Assembly (NCBI GenBank): GCA_000469685.2
Contig: LS997562.1
Coordinates: 12,740,514-12,804,513, forward strand
Length of the DNA stretch: 64,000 bases
Reading direction: 5' to 3'
Origin: Haemonchus contortus
Taxonomy: Eukaryota > Nematoda > Chromadorea > Rhabditida > Trichostrongylidae
This document shows, in pieces, positions 39,201 to 47,902 of the stretch. Each line of letters opens with the position of its first letter. The stretch's first letter is position 1. The position numbers and the translations under genes are program-made. The notes below the pieces were generated by a model. It had not been told where the DNA came from. It made no database searches and saw nothing but the letters and a program-made list of their open reading frames with translations.

Positions 39201-42200
39201 TTCGCTTCGCCGTTACTCGTTAGCTCTAGCGTTTTTCATAAAGCTCAATCGATCCTTCTTGTAGGCATGATTCTACTGTTAGTTCTTTTGTTCCTGCATT
39301 TTTTACCCGCTGCACCCTGCTACTCATTCGCGCGCGGCGTCCCTCTCGCCGCTACGCGACAATTTCAATACTACGGCACCACACCCCTCAGCCGTGTGTC
39401 GGAGTGAGAAGTGCAAGGGTACTATCTGAATCTCCAGCAGATGACATGGAGATTTCCGGTAAATCCCGTCGCGACCGTGCGTCCTGCCCTAGCAAGTCGG
39501 GTACAAAGTCCACAATCCTCAAATAAGGTATCAGGTTGTACGGAAGCTGTCAGCCGAAAGCGAAATGCCAGATTTGCCGTGGATTTCTGCTTTCTGTTTC
39601 ACAGTATTACCCACGCGTATATGAGCAATACATCCGAGTTCTTGCTTCCTGATCTATTAGGTTGTTCGGAAAGGAATGCGCGCTAACTTTGTCCATTCAT
39701 TTCTCCCCTACTATGGAAGATGTTTCAAAACAGTTTTGTCTATTCGGAAGAGATTTTCATTGCGCATCTTTTGATATTCTTTTGTCTATGTCTACTTTGT
39801 TTTTTTCCGAGAAAAAAAGTTTAAAAGGTGCTCGACCAAAAATGCCTTTTGCGGGCTTGCGTGTGGTACAACTTCAAGAAAGGAAATTCGGCTGCTGAAT
39901 CCCATCGTGCCACATCTGAAGTATACGGCGGAAAAGCCCTGTCAGAAAGCCAGTGTCGACGACGGTATTGGCGTTTCAAAAACGGTAATGAAAGCTTGGA
40001 GGACGAGGAACATGGAAGTCGGCCCTAATTCGTCGATATCCAAGTGTTAAAGACCGTCATTAAATTGGATCCACACCAAACCACCCGAGAACTGGCAACA
40101 TATGTTGGCTGCTCAAACTCTTCCATCCATGAGCATTTGCTGGCAATTGGCAAGAAGAACAGGTGCGGAAAATGGGTACCGCACCAGAGCGACTCAAGCC
40201 AGGCAACACAAGTGGCGATGGCCAAAATTCTTCTCCATCGCTCCGAGAACAGCGGTTTTTTCAACTCTATTATTACATCAGACGGGAAATGGATCTGCTT
40301 CGACAATACAACACGAAAAGGACAGTGGTTAGACGCTGGTGACACTCCAAAATCCACTACGAAACCGGACACACACAGCAGAAATGTGATGCTCTGTGTT
40401 TGGTGGAACAGCAAAGATTGAGTGCAGTTTGAAGTTCTGAATTCGGGTCAAAGGGTTACGACGGACATTTACGAAGATCAATTGAACCGCGTGGATCAAG
40501 CACTGCGTAGTCAAGGTGTCGAAACGGCGTCGACAAAATTCCTCCTCGACAACGCTCGTCAACATGTTGCGAAAACCACCTTGGAAAAAATAGGAGGAAT
40601 AGGGGTTGGGAATTCCTGCCTCATACGCCTCACAGCCCAGACCTGACTCCATCCGATGTCCATCTGTTCCGGTCAATGCAGCGCTCCTTGGCCAAGAGAA
40701 AATTCGAAAACCGCGAAAAAGTCCAACTCAGGGTGTCCAACTACTTTGGGTTGCAGCCGGCCGAGTTCTTCAGGAGAAGAATCCATTCTTTGCGTAAACG
40801 TAGACAACAAGTCATCGATAGTAATGGAAAATATCTTTTTAATTGATCTTGTTTAGTTTCGTTTTTATAATAAAAAATTTTCTGAACTCAAACGCGCATT
40901 CCTTTCCGAACAACCTAATATAATGACCGAACTGTCTATTCTTATTCAACACATACTTCTTCACCAGTTCGAATTCGGTCACTCAGCTGCTGAAACCCAT
41001 TAAGGCTTGTATCGACCATTTGGCTTCGAAACCCCTCGACTTTGTTCTGTGCACTTTTCGTGAGATGAACCTTAGTCTGGTCAACCGATTGAAATCTGGA
41101 ATCGCCGATTCTCCTATGCATACGAGTGGGTGGTGCCCTTTTATAGTATTTCTATGAGAACTTTCAGAAAATCCACGGAACCTGAACTATAGGGAAATTT
41201 TCGGCAGATACATTTCGTCATATCCTATTTTTCATTCTGTGTATATGCTATGGAAACCTGATGAAACTGTACAACCTCCGCTTTTGAAGATAAAACCCTT
41301 TGCGCTCGGTTCGCCTGGGACCACTCAAAAGAAACCAACCTCGTTTCTCTATCCCTTGTATATACCAAGTACGGCATGTGGTGAACCGATCGCCAGAAAT
41401 TACACCTAAATATCAAGATTGTTTAAACAACACATTACCCCTCCGGGGTCGGTTAGTTGGTACCAGACTCGTCTGGGAGGTACAGCACTGACTTTAACAT
41501 CGGCTTGCCACCGCAAGTCATTGTATAGGCCACATACGCACTCATTACGCCACTATGGTTCTGAGTGGAAGTCGAGTGCGGGGGCGCATCCCTCAGACGG
41601 GATTGATTAACGCCAAATACTTTATCCTTTATTCTATCCTTGTCAGTGTTGAGGGTGATGCAGGTTATTATGTAAAGTTCCTGTTATATAGCAAACATGT
41701 AGTACTAACTATCCTTCACGGGGTCGGTGGATCGAGGTAGATGCTAACATATGTAGAGAACCAACTGGGTCGTGGGATCACAGCAATGTGCCTCTTTTAC
41801 ATACGAAGGTGACCTGTGAGTCCAAGCATCGTTTGATATCCGTGACTGTTCTAATGTGAAGATGCAGACCCTTAATTTTAAATAATCACTGTTAGGAGGC
41901 ATTTTCACGTCACGGTTCGACCCACGTCTCCCATTCAATTGGTTTTGCACTCTCACCTCCTGGACGATACACTTAGTGGATCCCTTTCCAGTGTTCATAT
42001 CATGTGTGGGCTGAAGTTGGGTAATGAAGTTGTATGAAGAGCAACATGTGGCCACCTGGTCGTAATGGCAGCCTCTTGACCGTACAATCGGCGATAATAT
42101 CTTACTTAATGGACCCCATTTCAGCGTGACTTCTTTGCACGTGAACCGGATAGCTGCGAGATGATGGAGAGTGTGCTCTTCGTGACGAGAAGCGATGGAC

Positions 42201-45200
42201 GGCCTACAGGTGAATGAGGATTTTGCTAGGAAAGTGATACTAAGGGGGACCACAGTGATGAATGATGTTTATCTGTGACGGTTCCTATTATCATGTCGCG
42301 ATCAGCCATGCTGACGCCACAGCAGAGGCGACGCCTTTTAGGCGAGGTGTCGTCGAGTTTCAATGATAAAATCTTTTTGTAAGATGTGTTTCTTCAGGCG
42401 ATGCTTTCGTTCAGTTCTCCGATGAAGAGCAAGGTCAACGAGCCTTGTCAAAACATCGGCAGACAATAGGAAACCGCTACATCGAGCTATTTCGCAGCAC
42501 CAGTGCTGAAGTACAACAAGTAAGCAACCTAAACTCGTCTTCCAAACTAAGTAGTAAGTTCCTTAAATAGGTTCATGCTGTGTTTTTAAATGGTATTAAC
42601 AGGAGCGACACTGCTTTTGTTCCTGTTTGTTTTTCCTATCAACGATAGGAGCGAGTTAAAGGGAAGGGAATATGCTGTCTCATTCCCTATTCACCCGAAC
42701 AAATCCACAACCCACTCTCCCACAGGAAACACCCAGTAGTACAATTCCAGTTACGAGGGTTTTCGATAAATCACGCAAAGCTCAGTCACCTTTTATAACA
42801 ACAAGAAGTTCCACAAGTCGGAACGAACGTTCCAGGCATCTGTTTTTACGGAGCAAAAATCTTACTGACGAGATACCAACCGACAGTTTTTAGCTGGAAG
42901 ACCTTCAAGACTTTTCTCAACAGTAGCAGAAAACGCCATAGAGCGGCTCCTCCATGTTCTCACGCTATCGCCTTCAGAACATGATAGGTCATCCCTACAC
43001 CTGCTATATCACATTCGCTTGTGCGAAGAAAGTCGCTCGATCAAGCTGGTATCGTTCCCGGAGACTGCAGGGGAAATGGGACAAGTTTCCACAGTTTCTC
43101 GCCCACATACTTTTCACATTGCGCGTGAACTAGGTCGTCACTTTTTACGCACTAATAAGATCGCAGAAATCGAAATGTGTCGACGGAACCTGTCAACGAA
43201 GGACGTTAGAAGTAGCTAACGAAAAACATCTCACAGACGATGTTGTGCTCAGAAATGCTAAGAAACATTCCCGAAATCTGCAATCTATGAGGAAGCTGTG
43301 AATTTATGAGAATCGTTAGACCATGGATTACGAGGTCGATTAGTAGTTGGTCAGTTATGAGAGCGAACTTACGAGGCCAATTTTGGGGAGCTACTCAGAG
43401 AGTGCAAAGAGAACTCACTTGATTGCTTACCAGAGCAATTGTACAACGCAACCGTTCCAAAAAAATCAACAAGCTCAATCACCCTAACAATCGCGAAGAA
43501 GGGCAACCTCAGCACACGAGACATGAACCCTCAAACTTAGCAACTAGGGATCCCCTTTAAGCCAATAAGCTAACCATCTTCCTTCTACCGATCAGTTGAT
43601 ATGTGGATTTCTAGGTGGTGAAGCGATCAACGGAGCCATCAGCTGCGAATGGATTGCGTCGCGATTGTGTCCGTCTTCGTGGCCTGCCGTACGAGGCCCG
43701 AGTTGAGCACGTCGTAGAGTTTCTCGGTGAACACGCACGATTCATTCAATTCCAAGGCGTGCATATGGTATTCAATAGTCAAGGTTGGTGCTAAATCGGA
43801 GTGATTAGTTGCGCTTTAATTAGAAAACGATCTTTCCAGCAGCATATATTTTCCGGAACATCGGAAGGATTTCTTCCTCATAATCAGCACATCTAGTGTT
43901 TTGATGACTTTCAGTGTCAGCAGCCATATTAGTGGAAATTGACGAACTAGGAGATAAGGATAGAAGAGTAAAGTCCTTTGGTGTTAATCATCCCCGTTTG
44001 AGGGATGCGCCCGCTTTCGACTTCCATTCAGAATCATAGTGACATGCGTATGTGGCCTATACAATGACTCGCGGTATTCAGCCGATGTACAAGTCAGTGC
44101 TTTTATCCTCCCAGTCGAGTCTGGTACCAATTAACCGAACCCGGAGGGATGGAAGGCTCACTTGGCCTAGGCGAATACCGATCGGCGATTCGAACCCGCG
44201 ACTGTGTGTGTGGTATATAGCGCATCACTTGCCACTACACCACCGCCGTGAATTGAGAGATGGAATTAACAAGGTTGGCGATTTATGGACAAAACTTCAG
44301 TCTCGGAAGGAACTCGAACCCGTACGAGGGCAAACGGAGTCTCGGTAGTGTAAGGGGCGAGCACGGTCCCCGAAAAGGACAAGCACTGATTCGTGTCCCA
44401 TCCAAGACTGAATTTTTATCTGTGAATCGCCAATATTGTGGGACTTTCGGAACGCGTACTGCGGCGATATAGCAGCAGTTAACAAAATATCAAGTCAAAA
44501 CGAGATGGATCTCATTTTTTACTGGAATCAGCCTCTCTATCTGGCCATATCCATCGCCTAGAAAAACTCACTTCGAGGGCATCGAAACAAATTATCAAGA
44601 AGGCAACGCCGTACTCGGGATTTTTTGAAAACAGGGATAACGTATAAGATTTCATTATAATCCTCGGTCGTGCTTTTCCTACATATACATACCTCGCATA
44701 AGTAAGGAAGGTGTCTTCAGACAGTGCAGTCTCCTGCATATTCCAAAGAAAAAATATTCATCAACACGTGTTTTTTGAAAAACACTTCTTGTCTCCAAAA
44801 GTTTTTCATAATCTTACAAGAATGTTTTGGAGCAAACTACCATCAATATTTCACAACTTATTGGGCATCTAGTCTTTTGCCTTCAATCCCAGGCTGAAAC
44901 TGATTTCAGGTCATCCCTCGGGCGAGGCGTTCATTCAGATGAACAGCGAGCAGGCGGCTGCTGGAGCCGCTGCCGCCGCTCACAACAAATTCATGATTAT
45001 CGGCAAGAAGCAGAGGTATATTGAGGTAGGAGTTTTCCTGCTATACATCGTTCTTTCCAGTACTGTGTGAGGCTACGCGTACGTGAAAGCAAACTGCCAT
45101 AAGTATGAGTTCGATTGTTGTATGGGTAAACAAAAGTTGTTGGGGCTTGTAGTGTTCTTTGTTCTGATGTGTTTGCCATGATATGGATGGTTGGGATTGA

Positions 45201-47050
45201 TCGCTTGCTTTCTCCACTATTCATCAGAGCAAGCGAGCTTGTAGTAAATGGGAAAGGAATGGACCATGCATGACAGTTCAGGGGCAGCCCTTGAACCTTA
45301 TTCAAACAACTCAAGAAGACTACTTGAACAAAATGACAACATTTCGAGTAGAAGTCTAATAGACACGAGCCTGTATTGATAGTTTATAACTACATCAATA
45401 ATTTGAAATAGAAAAAAATAGACTTGGTTTTTCTTTTCGTCTGCGTTGGATAAGGGCCTATAGTTGAGTCAAGGAAAGAAAAATAAGGTGGGGGCTCCAT
45501 TTCTCAGTTCATTCATTCCCACCATAAAAAATCGAAAGAATATGAGGGAGTCTCAGGATACAGCTCCTGCCAATTTTTTTGGGTGAAAGAGTGAAAAAGA
45601 TGGAAAAGCCATTTGGGAAAAACCTTTATCATCCAGTTATGTAACTGAAGAACGTGTTGCTTTTTCCTTACCTTAAAAGTTCTAACCAATGAGGGCCTCG
45701 CAGCCTTTGTGCCTTTTGGCATTACGCGTTTTCAAGTTTGTTTTCGTGCACAGCGGCGTGCAACAAAGCGAAGCTGTCAAATTCAAGGGAAACTCAAGTG
45801 TGACAGCCTTACGTAATATTTGCATAAAGCTGATCGTTCAAAGGAAACACCCATAAACGTTAGCGATAGTACCTCCTCTGTTTGGGTGGAGCTGAATATG
45901 GAGGGAGTTAACTCAAGAGGAGTTTCAGTGCGACTGATCCAGTAAAAGACCAACTAAAAAAGCAGCATTAATTCTTCTCCGCCCCATTGTTTCATCAGAT
46001 ATTGCCGTCACGTTGCCTATAGAGTAACCAGGCTTGATTTGAGGTCTTCCAATGTTCTCCCGATGATATGCACTTGGTGATGACTCCCACGGCACCAGCC
46101 CCTGTGCCTCCACCTCCACCGCTCATGATGCCGCAGAGGCCGACTTTTGTACCAAGTACCGCTTTAAATCTTATCGATCACATCGATCTTATCATCTTAT
46201 TTCTTTTTCTCCTTTTTTTAGACATTCCCGCCTTGGTGCCGATGTCAGCACCGATGTTCTGGCCATATCCATCGCCTCCTGTTTCTCCTAATATGGTTAT
46301 ACCGGGGCAGGTATAGCTTTGATCGGTCAACCGTATGAGAGCTTTGAATGCCACTGATCTTATCTGTTTAGGTTAATCAACTTGTGGTATACGGCATCGG
46401 ACCAAATGTTGGCTTACCTGATATAATCGCTCACTTCCAAACGCCCGATGTGGTGGTTGAAAATGTAAATTTCACTTTGAGTTTTCCCTCATTCCTTTGT
46501 TTGCTGTGGCCATATCGTTTCTCTACTACTGTCCTGCACAGGTGATGTTCACTCGAGTCGCTCAGGGTAACATTCCCGGTGAAGCCGTGGTCACGATCAG
46601 GTCGCGGACACCATCTGATCCACCGGTAGTGGCAATAGATCCACAATTTCTTCAGAAGGTGAATGATGACTAATTTTTTCTGCTCACGGTCTTTCTTTTC
46701 TCACATTACCTGCCAGGAAGACCTATAAGTACGTACAAATGGGTGAAACCCCAATAAAAACCACACAGGCTCTGACTTATCTTTCAGTGTTCAGCTTGCT
46801 ACTTTGATCAGACGATAGTAGTTGACCTCGTGAATGAACGCCATTCCATCTCATCTGCAGTTTCTTAGAGTTACAAACAAAAATTACTTGCTTCATATCA
46901 CCTTTGGAAACAGATGTAGTGGCTAATATAGAAGAAAATAAGAACACTTTTAAGGTTCCGATAGACGCGCAGTTTGTGCCTGCCGGTGTGCCGATGACGC
47001 TTCCGCAAGCCCTACCGCATCAGCCGATCTACACCCTCATCCAATCTTGA
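12006..47050 (+). CDS. sym-2: ESRP/fusilli/SYM-2 splicing regulator with three qRRMs
   Basis: Exons: 12006-12273 (5' limit uncertain), 22208-22262, 22365-22475, 23705-23827, 26152-26204, 34182-34276, one not found, 42398-42519, 43615-43783, 44910-45025, 46044-46155, 46222-46310, 46372-46464, 46542-46658 and 46955-47050. All located junctions keep phase. Domains: a DnaQ/RNase-H-like segment, RRM1 ([14 protein letters not shown]... RNGEALVRF... RYIEVYKAT), RRM2 ([17 protein letters not shown]... GDAFVQF... RYIELFRST), RRM3 ([12 protein letters not shown]... GVHMVFNSQ... RYIEVFQCS), then a Pro-rich tail. The RGLPW/RGLPY starts and RYIE(V/L)F ends are the qRRM signature shared by hnRNP F/H, GRSF1 and ESRP; the order and linkers match ESRP. 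ESRPs bind G/U-rich RNA in the nucleus to control alternative splicing, in epithelia in vertebrates. About 560 residues are expected, slightly shorter than vertebrate ESRPs. The N-terminal half of the exonuclease-like domain is absent. Confidence 0.92.
12274..15680 (+). other. First ESRP intron, 5' part
   Basis: No gene is recognised. A short (AC)n tract lies near 12,719-12,742. Open frames are short and lack splice-flanked coding character. Confidence 0.6.
15683..15943 (-). repeat. tRNA-derived SINE copy 3
   Basis: Minus-oriented, nearly full length; box-B-like GGGTTCGAATTCC with the head GGAGGTGGTGTAGTGGCAAA. It shares the GGTACCAGATTCGTCTGAGA body. Confidence 0.7.
16278..16534 (+). repeat. 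Repeat family B, copy 2
   Basis: GACGGGCGTTAGGAACGATT, then GCCGCACGCGGCTGTCGCGG, a T-rich middle and CACCGCGACGCGACCATTTC at the end. Full-length match to copies 1 and 4. Confidence 0.75.
16898..17165 (+). repeat. tRNA-derived SINE copy 4
   Basis: Head GGTTTAGTGCGAAGTGGCGC, box-B-like CGAGTTCGAATTCC, and body TACCAGACTCGTCTGGGAGG. The tail ends near AATCAACGCCGGAGGACTT. Confidence 0.7.
18006..18209 (+). repeat. Repeat family B, copy 3, internally deleted
   Basis: GACGCGCAGTAGGATCG then directly TTCTTCATGCAGCTCAATGG. It lacks the ACGCGGCTGTCGCGG segment present in the other copies. Confidence 0.68.
19395..19870 (-). repeat. TIR MITE family C, copy 2
   Basis: The minus-oriented body matches 35,336-35,850, with the right terminus ATTATCGTGAACTGTGCCTC intact and the other terminus lost. 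A G-rich expansion lies at 19,552-19,569. Confidence 0.65.
20690..20925 (-). repeat. Dispersed repeat shared with 55,700-55,890
   Basis: Segments such as TTTCCGTTCAGGGCTTTCGT and the following region, GGGGCCGTCTTTGTGTTCGT, recur in diverged form at 55,795-55,890. Nature unknown; perhaps a retrotransposon remnant. Confidence 0.4.
21332..21864 (-). repeat. TIR MITE family C, copy 3
   Basis: About 533 bp, minus orientation, with both diverged termini: CAAAGGCAAAGTTCACGATG on the left and ATTATTGTGAACTGAACCCT on the right. Confidence 0.68.
22208..22262 (+). CDS. sym-2: ESRP exon: linker before RRM1
   Basis: Acceptor TTTTTTCCAG, donor TATG|GTGAGT. The peptide [18 protein letters not shown] joins the exonuclease-like segment to RRM1. 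Both junctions keep phase; the sequence itself is not conserved enough to recognise alone. Confidence 0.75.
22365..22475 (+). CDS. sym-2: ESRP exon: start of RRM1
   Basis: Acceptor AGTTTCAG, donor CACC|GTCAGT. It encodes [20 protein letters not shown] and [14 protein letters not shown]2-equivalent strand, the RGLPW loop and helix 1 of an ESRP/hnRNP-H type RRM1. Confidence 0.95.
22660..22895 (+). repeat. TIR MITE family C, partial copy
   Basis: It carries the central and 3' parts of the family (GTGCAGCCTCTACGTAGCCG; ATCCTGGGGATATCTCAGAA) ending in a degraded terminus, TATACTGTGCTTTTG. It lies in an ESRP intron between RRM1 exons. Confidence 0.5.
22953..23234 (-). repeat. tRNA-derived SINE copy 5, full length
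   Basis: The minus strand head GGCGAAACTGGTGCAGTGGC, box-B-like GGGATCGAATCCC, and body TTGGACTCGTCTGGGAGGGC. It sits in the intron dividing RRM1. Confidence 0.72.
23705..23827 (+). CDS. sym-2: ESRP exon: middle of RRM1
   Basis: Acceptor TTTCAG, donor CCAG|GTATAG. It encodes [20 protein letters not shown] then [19 protein letters not shown], strands 2-3 and helix 2. The [12 protein letters not shown] stretch is nearly invariant in ESRPs. Confidence 0.95.
26098..26150 (+). repeat. TTA/TTTTA-rich tract before an ESRP exon
   Basis: About 50 bases almost entirely T and A, ending TATTTTAAG at the acceptor of the exon encoding YIEVYKAT. It probably serves as the U-rich acceptor tract. Confidence 0.7.
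26152..26204 (+). CDS. sym-2: ESRP exon: end of RRM1
   Basis: It encodes [17 protein letters not shown], the last strand of RRM1. The acceptor is TTTTAAG rather than TTTCAG and follows a long (TTA)/(TTTTA)-rich tract. Donor CCG|GTGAGT. Confidence 0.92.
26205..32280 (+). other. ESRP intron with few recognised elements
   Basis: Apart from a MITE at 27,177-27,671, nothing firm is seen. At 29,070-29,345 an open frame contains [14 protein letters not shown], vaguely like a motif found after reverse transcriptase in some non-LTR elements. Confidence 0.5.
27177..27671 (-). repeat. TIR MITE family C, copy 4
   Basis: About 495 bp; left terminus TTAAGGCACAGTCCACGATA, right terminus ATTATCGTCAATCGTGCCTT. 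The body is colinear with copies 2, 3 and 5. Confidence 0.68.
32290..32720 (+). pseudogene. Degraded mariner transposase, N-terminal region
   Basis: Pieces in shifting plus frames match the mariner DNA-binding region: [14 protein letters not shown], then [14 protein letters not shown] (compare GDxxLEDxxRxGRP), [18 protein letters not shown], and [14 protein letters not shown] followed by [13 protein letters not shown]. Several stops and frameshifts interrupt it, and no catalytic motifs or termini were seen. Confidence 0.6.
34182..34276 (+). CDS. sym-2: ESRP exon: RRM1-RRM2 linker and start of RRM2
   Basis: Acceptor TTCCTTACAG, donor AAATC|GTAAGT. It encodes [20 protein letters not shown] then [11 protein letters not shown]. 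The preceding intron is about 8 kb. It ends in phase 0; the next exon found starts two bases into a codon, so a connecting exon is missing. Confidence 0.94.
35336..35850 (+). mobile_element. TIR MITE family C, copy 5 (best copy)
   Basis: 515 bp with near-perfect inverted ends of about 22 bp (TTAAAGGCACAGTTCACGAT and its complement). No coding capacity. Ends in TTAA, which may be part of the target site, as with piggyBac-type elements; this is not proven. Confidence 0.75.
37224..37512 (-). repeat. tRNA-derived SINE copy 6
   Basis: Minus strand: head CGGAGGTGGTGTAGTGGCAA, weak box B (GGGTTCACATCCC), body ATACCAGACTCGCCTGGGAG. In the long intron that splits RRM2. Confidence 0.7.
38213..38232. 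repeat. (TTTA)n microsatellite
   Basis: About five TTTA units. Confidence 0.85.
39140..39389 (+). repeat. Repeat family B, copy 4
   Basis: GACGGGCAGTAGGATCGATT, then GCCGCACGCGGCTGTCGCGG, and CTCGCCGCTACGCGACAATT near the end. Same orientation as the other three. Confidence 0.75.
39657..40918 (+). mobile_element. Nearly full-length mariner element, inactive
   Basis: 1,262 bp. The inverted ends agree over 26 bp (TTAGGTTGTTCGGAAAGGAA, continuing to GCG), and TA is duplicated on both sides (39,655-39,656 and 40,919-40,920), the standard Tc1/mariner target duplication. It carries a broken transposase and lies in the RRM2 intron of the ESRP gene. Intact ends mean it could still be mobilised by a related transposase, which is inference. 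Confidence 0.92.
39828..40846 (+). pseudogene. Mariner transposase pseudogene (DD34D type)
   Basis: Visible motifs: helix-turn-helix region ending [25 protein letters not shown] (compare GDxSLEDxxRxGRP), first catalytic Asp in [10 protein letters not shown], second in [13 protein letters not shown], third in [19 protein letters not shown]. Breaks: in-frame TAA at 40,026 and TGA at 40,419, and a frameshift between about 40,600 and 40,631 just before the third Asp. Copied presumably as an active element and decayed since. Confidence 0.88.
41439..41627 (+). repeat. tRNA-derived SINE copy 7, headless
   Basis: It starts inside the body (CCTCCGGGGTCGGTTAGTTG), keeps GGTACCAGACTCGTCTGGGA and GAGTGGAAGTCGAGTGCGGG, and ends ATTGATTAACGCC. 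The tRNA-like head is missing. Confidence 0.65.
42398..42519 (+). CDS. sym-2: ESRP exon: end of RRM2
   Basis: Acceptor TTTCTTCAG, donor CAACAA|GTAAGC. It encodes [20 protein letters not shown] then [21 protein letters not shown], very close to the ESRP RRM2 end ([15 protein letters not shown]). Confidence 0.95.
43615..43783 (+). CDS. sym-2: ESRP exon: linker and first half of RRM3
   Basis: Acceptor GATTTCTAG, donor TCAAG|GTTGGT. After a short linker it encodes [20 protein letters not shown] then [20 protein letters not shown], the start of the third qRRM. Confidence 0.95.
43970..44249 (-). repeat. tRNA-derived SINE copy 8, full length
   Basis: Minus strand head GGCGGTGGTGTAGTGGCAAG, box-B-like CGGGTTCGAATCGCC, body TACCAGACTCGACTGGGAGG. 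In the intron that divides RRM3. Confidence 0.72.
44910..45025 (+). CDS. sym-2: ESRP exon: second half of RRM3
   Basis: Acceptor GATTTCAG, donor ATTGAG|GTAGGA. It encodes [20 protein letters not shown] then [19 protein letters not shown]. The helix-2 region is unusually alanine-rich compared with vertebrate ESRP. Confidence 0.94.
46044..46155 (+). CDS. sym-2: ESRP exon: end of RRM3 and proline-rich linker
   Basis: It encodes [13 protein letters not shown], the RRM3 end (vertebrate VFQCSAEEMNFVL), then [20 protein letters not shown]. The acceptor ATTTGAG and donor CCAA|GTACCG are both weak, which makes alternative splicing plausible. Confidence 0.9.
46222..46310 (+). CDS. sym-2: ESRP exon: proline-rich region
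   Basis: Acceptor CTTTTTTTAG, donor GGGCAG|GTATAG. It encodes [20 protein letters not shown] then SPNMVIPGQ. Vertebrate ESRPs have a similar YPSPPGSPNS motif here. Confidence 0.88.
46372..46464 (+). CDS. sym-2: ESRP exon: C-terminal region, part 1
   Basis: Acceptor CTGTTTAG, donor GAAAAT|GTAAAT; 31 codons. It encodes [20 protein letters not shown] then [11 protein letters not shown]. It sits where vertebrate ESRP has a degenerate RRM-like [20 protein letters not shown]. Confidence 0.87.
46542..46658 (+). CDS. sym-2: ESRP exon: C-terminal region, part 2
   Basis: Acceptor CCTGCACAG, donor CAGAAG|GTGAAT; 39 codons, [20 protein letters not shown] through [10 protein letters not shown]. The GEAVVTI strand suggests it continues the degenerate RRM-like fold started in the previous exon. 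Confidence 0.87.
46955..47050 (+). CDS. sym-2: ESRP last coding exon
   Basis: Acceptor CTTTTAAG, in phase. It encodes [20 protein letters not shown] then [11 protein letters not shown] and TGA. GC-rich codons stand out from the AT-rich intron before it. Confidence 0.87.
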   Translation, partial: VPIDAQFVPAGVPMTLPQALPHQPIYTLIQS

Positions 47051-47885
47051 GGACACATCGACATTCCTCCAGGATAGCATCTGTGTGCATCACTTGACCA
47101 TCTGAACGTATTACCTTCACCGCCCGATGACTGTGGATGCTACCTTTTGTAAGATCCCAAACTGTATCATTTTGCAAGTATTTCTTAAAATGCTTGTAAA
47201 CAAAACATTGAAGACAAAAACTGGAATGCCAAACCTCGTAACGCTGCGCATTGTCCATTACGAACTTTAAAAGACTAAATTGACTAGTTTGTAGTATCCT
47301 TTCCTCTATTTACTCACATTTTTTCCCTCTTTCTTTGCGCCTCAAAAGTTTCTAGCTCACTGACGACGTTGATTGATAACTGATAATGAGTTGGACGACT
47401 CGGAACTTTTGAGGCGTGCTTCATTCAATGCTACCCTCATTTTAGTCGACGATTTCGTATTATTTAAAATCTTGCCTTTACTAACGACGCTAACTTTTTC
47501 CGACAACCGTCAAAAAGAAAATTATCAGTGCATCGATATGTACGTAAAGTACGTAGTATGCGCCTTGTAAAAACATTTTCGTTCTTCAACGTACACGTGT
47601 CTTTATTAGTGTGATATAACTACCATCTTATATATGTGCCTGAATACTATTCTCCTTTTTTTGCGTAGTAGTTATTTTTTAAAAAATCAATATACTACGT
47701 AGTCTGTGATCGATGGGCGATTGGCTTCAATTGCTGTGTCGTCGTAGAGTGATCTACGCCGTTGTTACTGTGATTTTCCGAGCGCTCTCACTTCATCATT
47801 TACACCAAGAATGCCTTCGTCGCGCATAATACGCGCCCGCAATTAATGTCTACGTGTGAGATTAATTTATTACAATTCGTTGATT

Positions 47886-47902
47886 AATAAACTATCAATA
47901 AA
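47886..47902 (+). promoter_or_regulatory. Candidate ESRP polyadenylation signals
   Basis: Two AATAAA hexamers (47,886-47,891 and 47,897-47,902) lie about 840 bp after the ESRP stop. No AATAAA was noticed closer to the stop. Use as the real 3' end is inferred. Confidence 0.35.

Noticed and set aside
44285..44400. tRNA-like sequence on the minus strand (GGGTTCGAGTTCC)
   Set aside because: A box-B-like word is present, but no complete cloverleaf or credible box A could be drawn. It may be a decayed SINE head.
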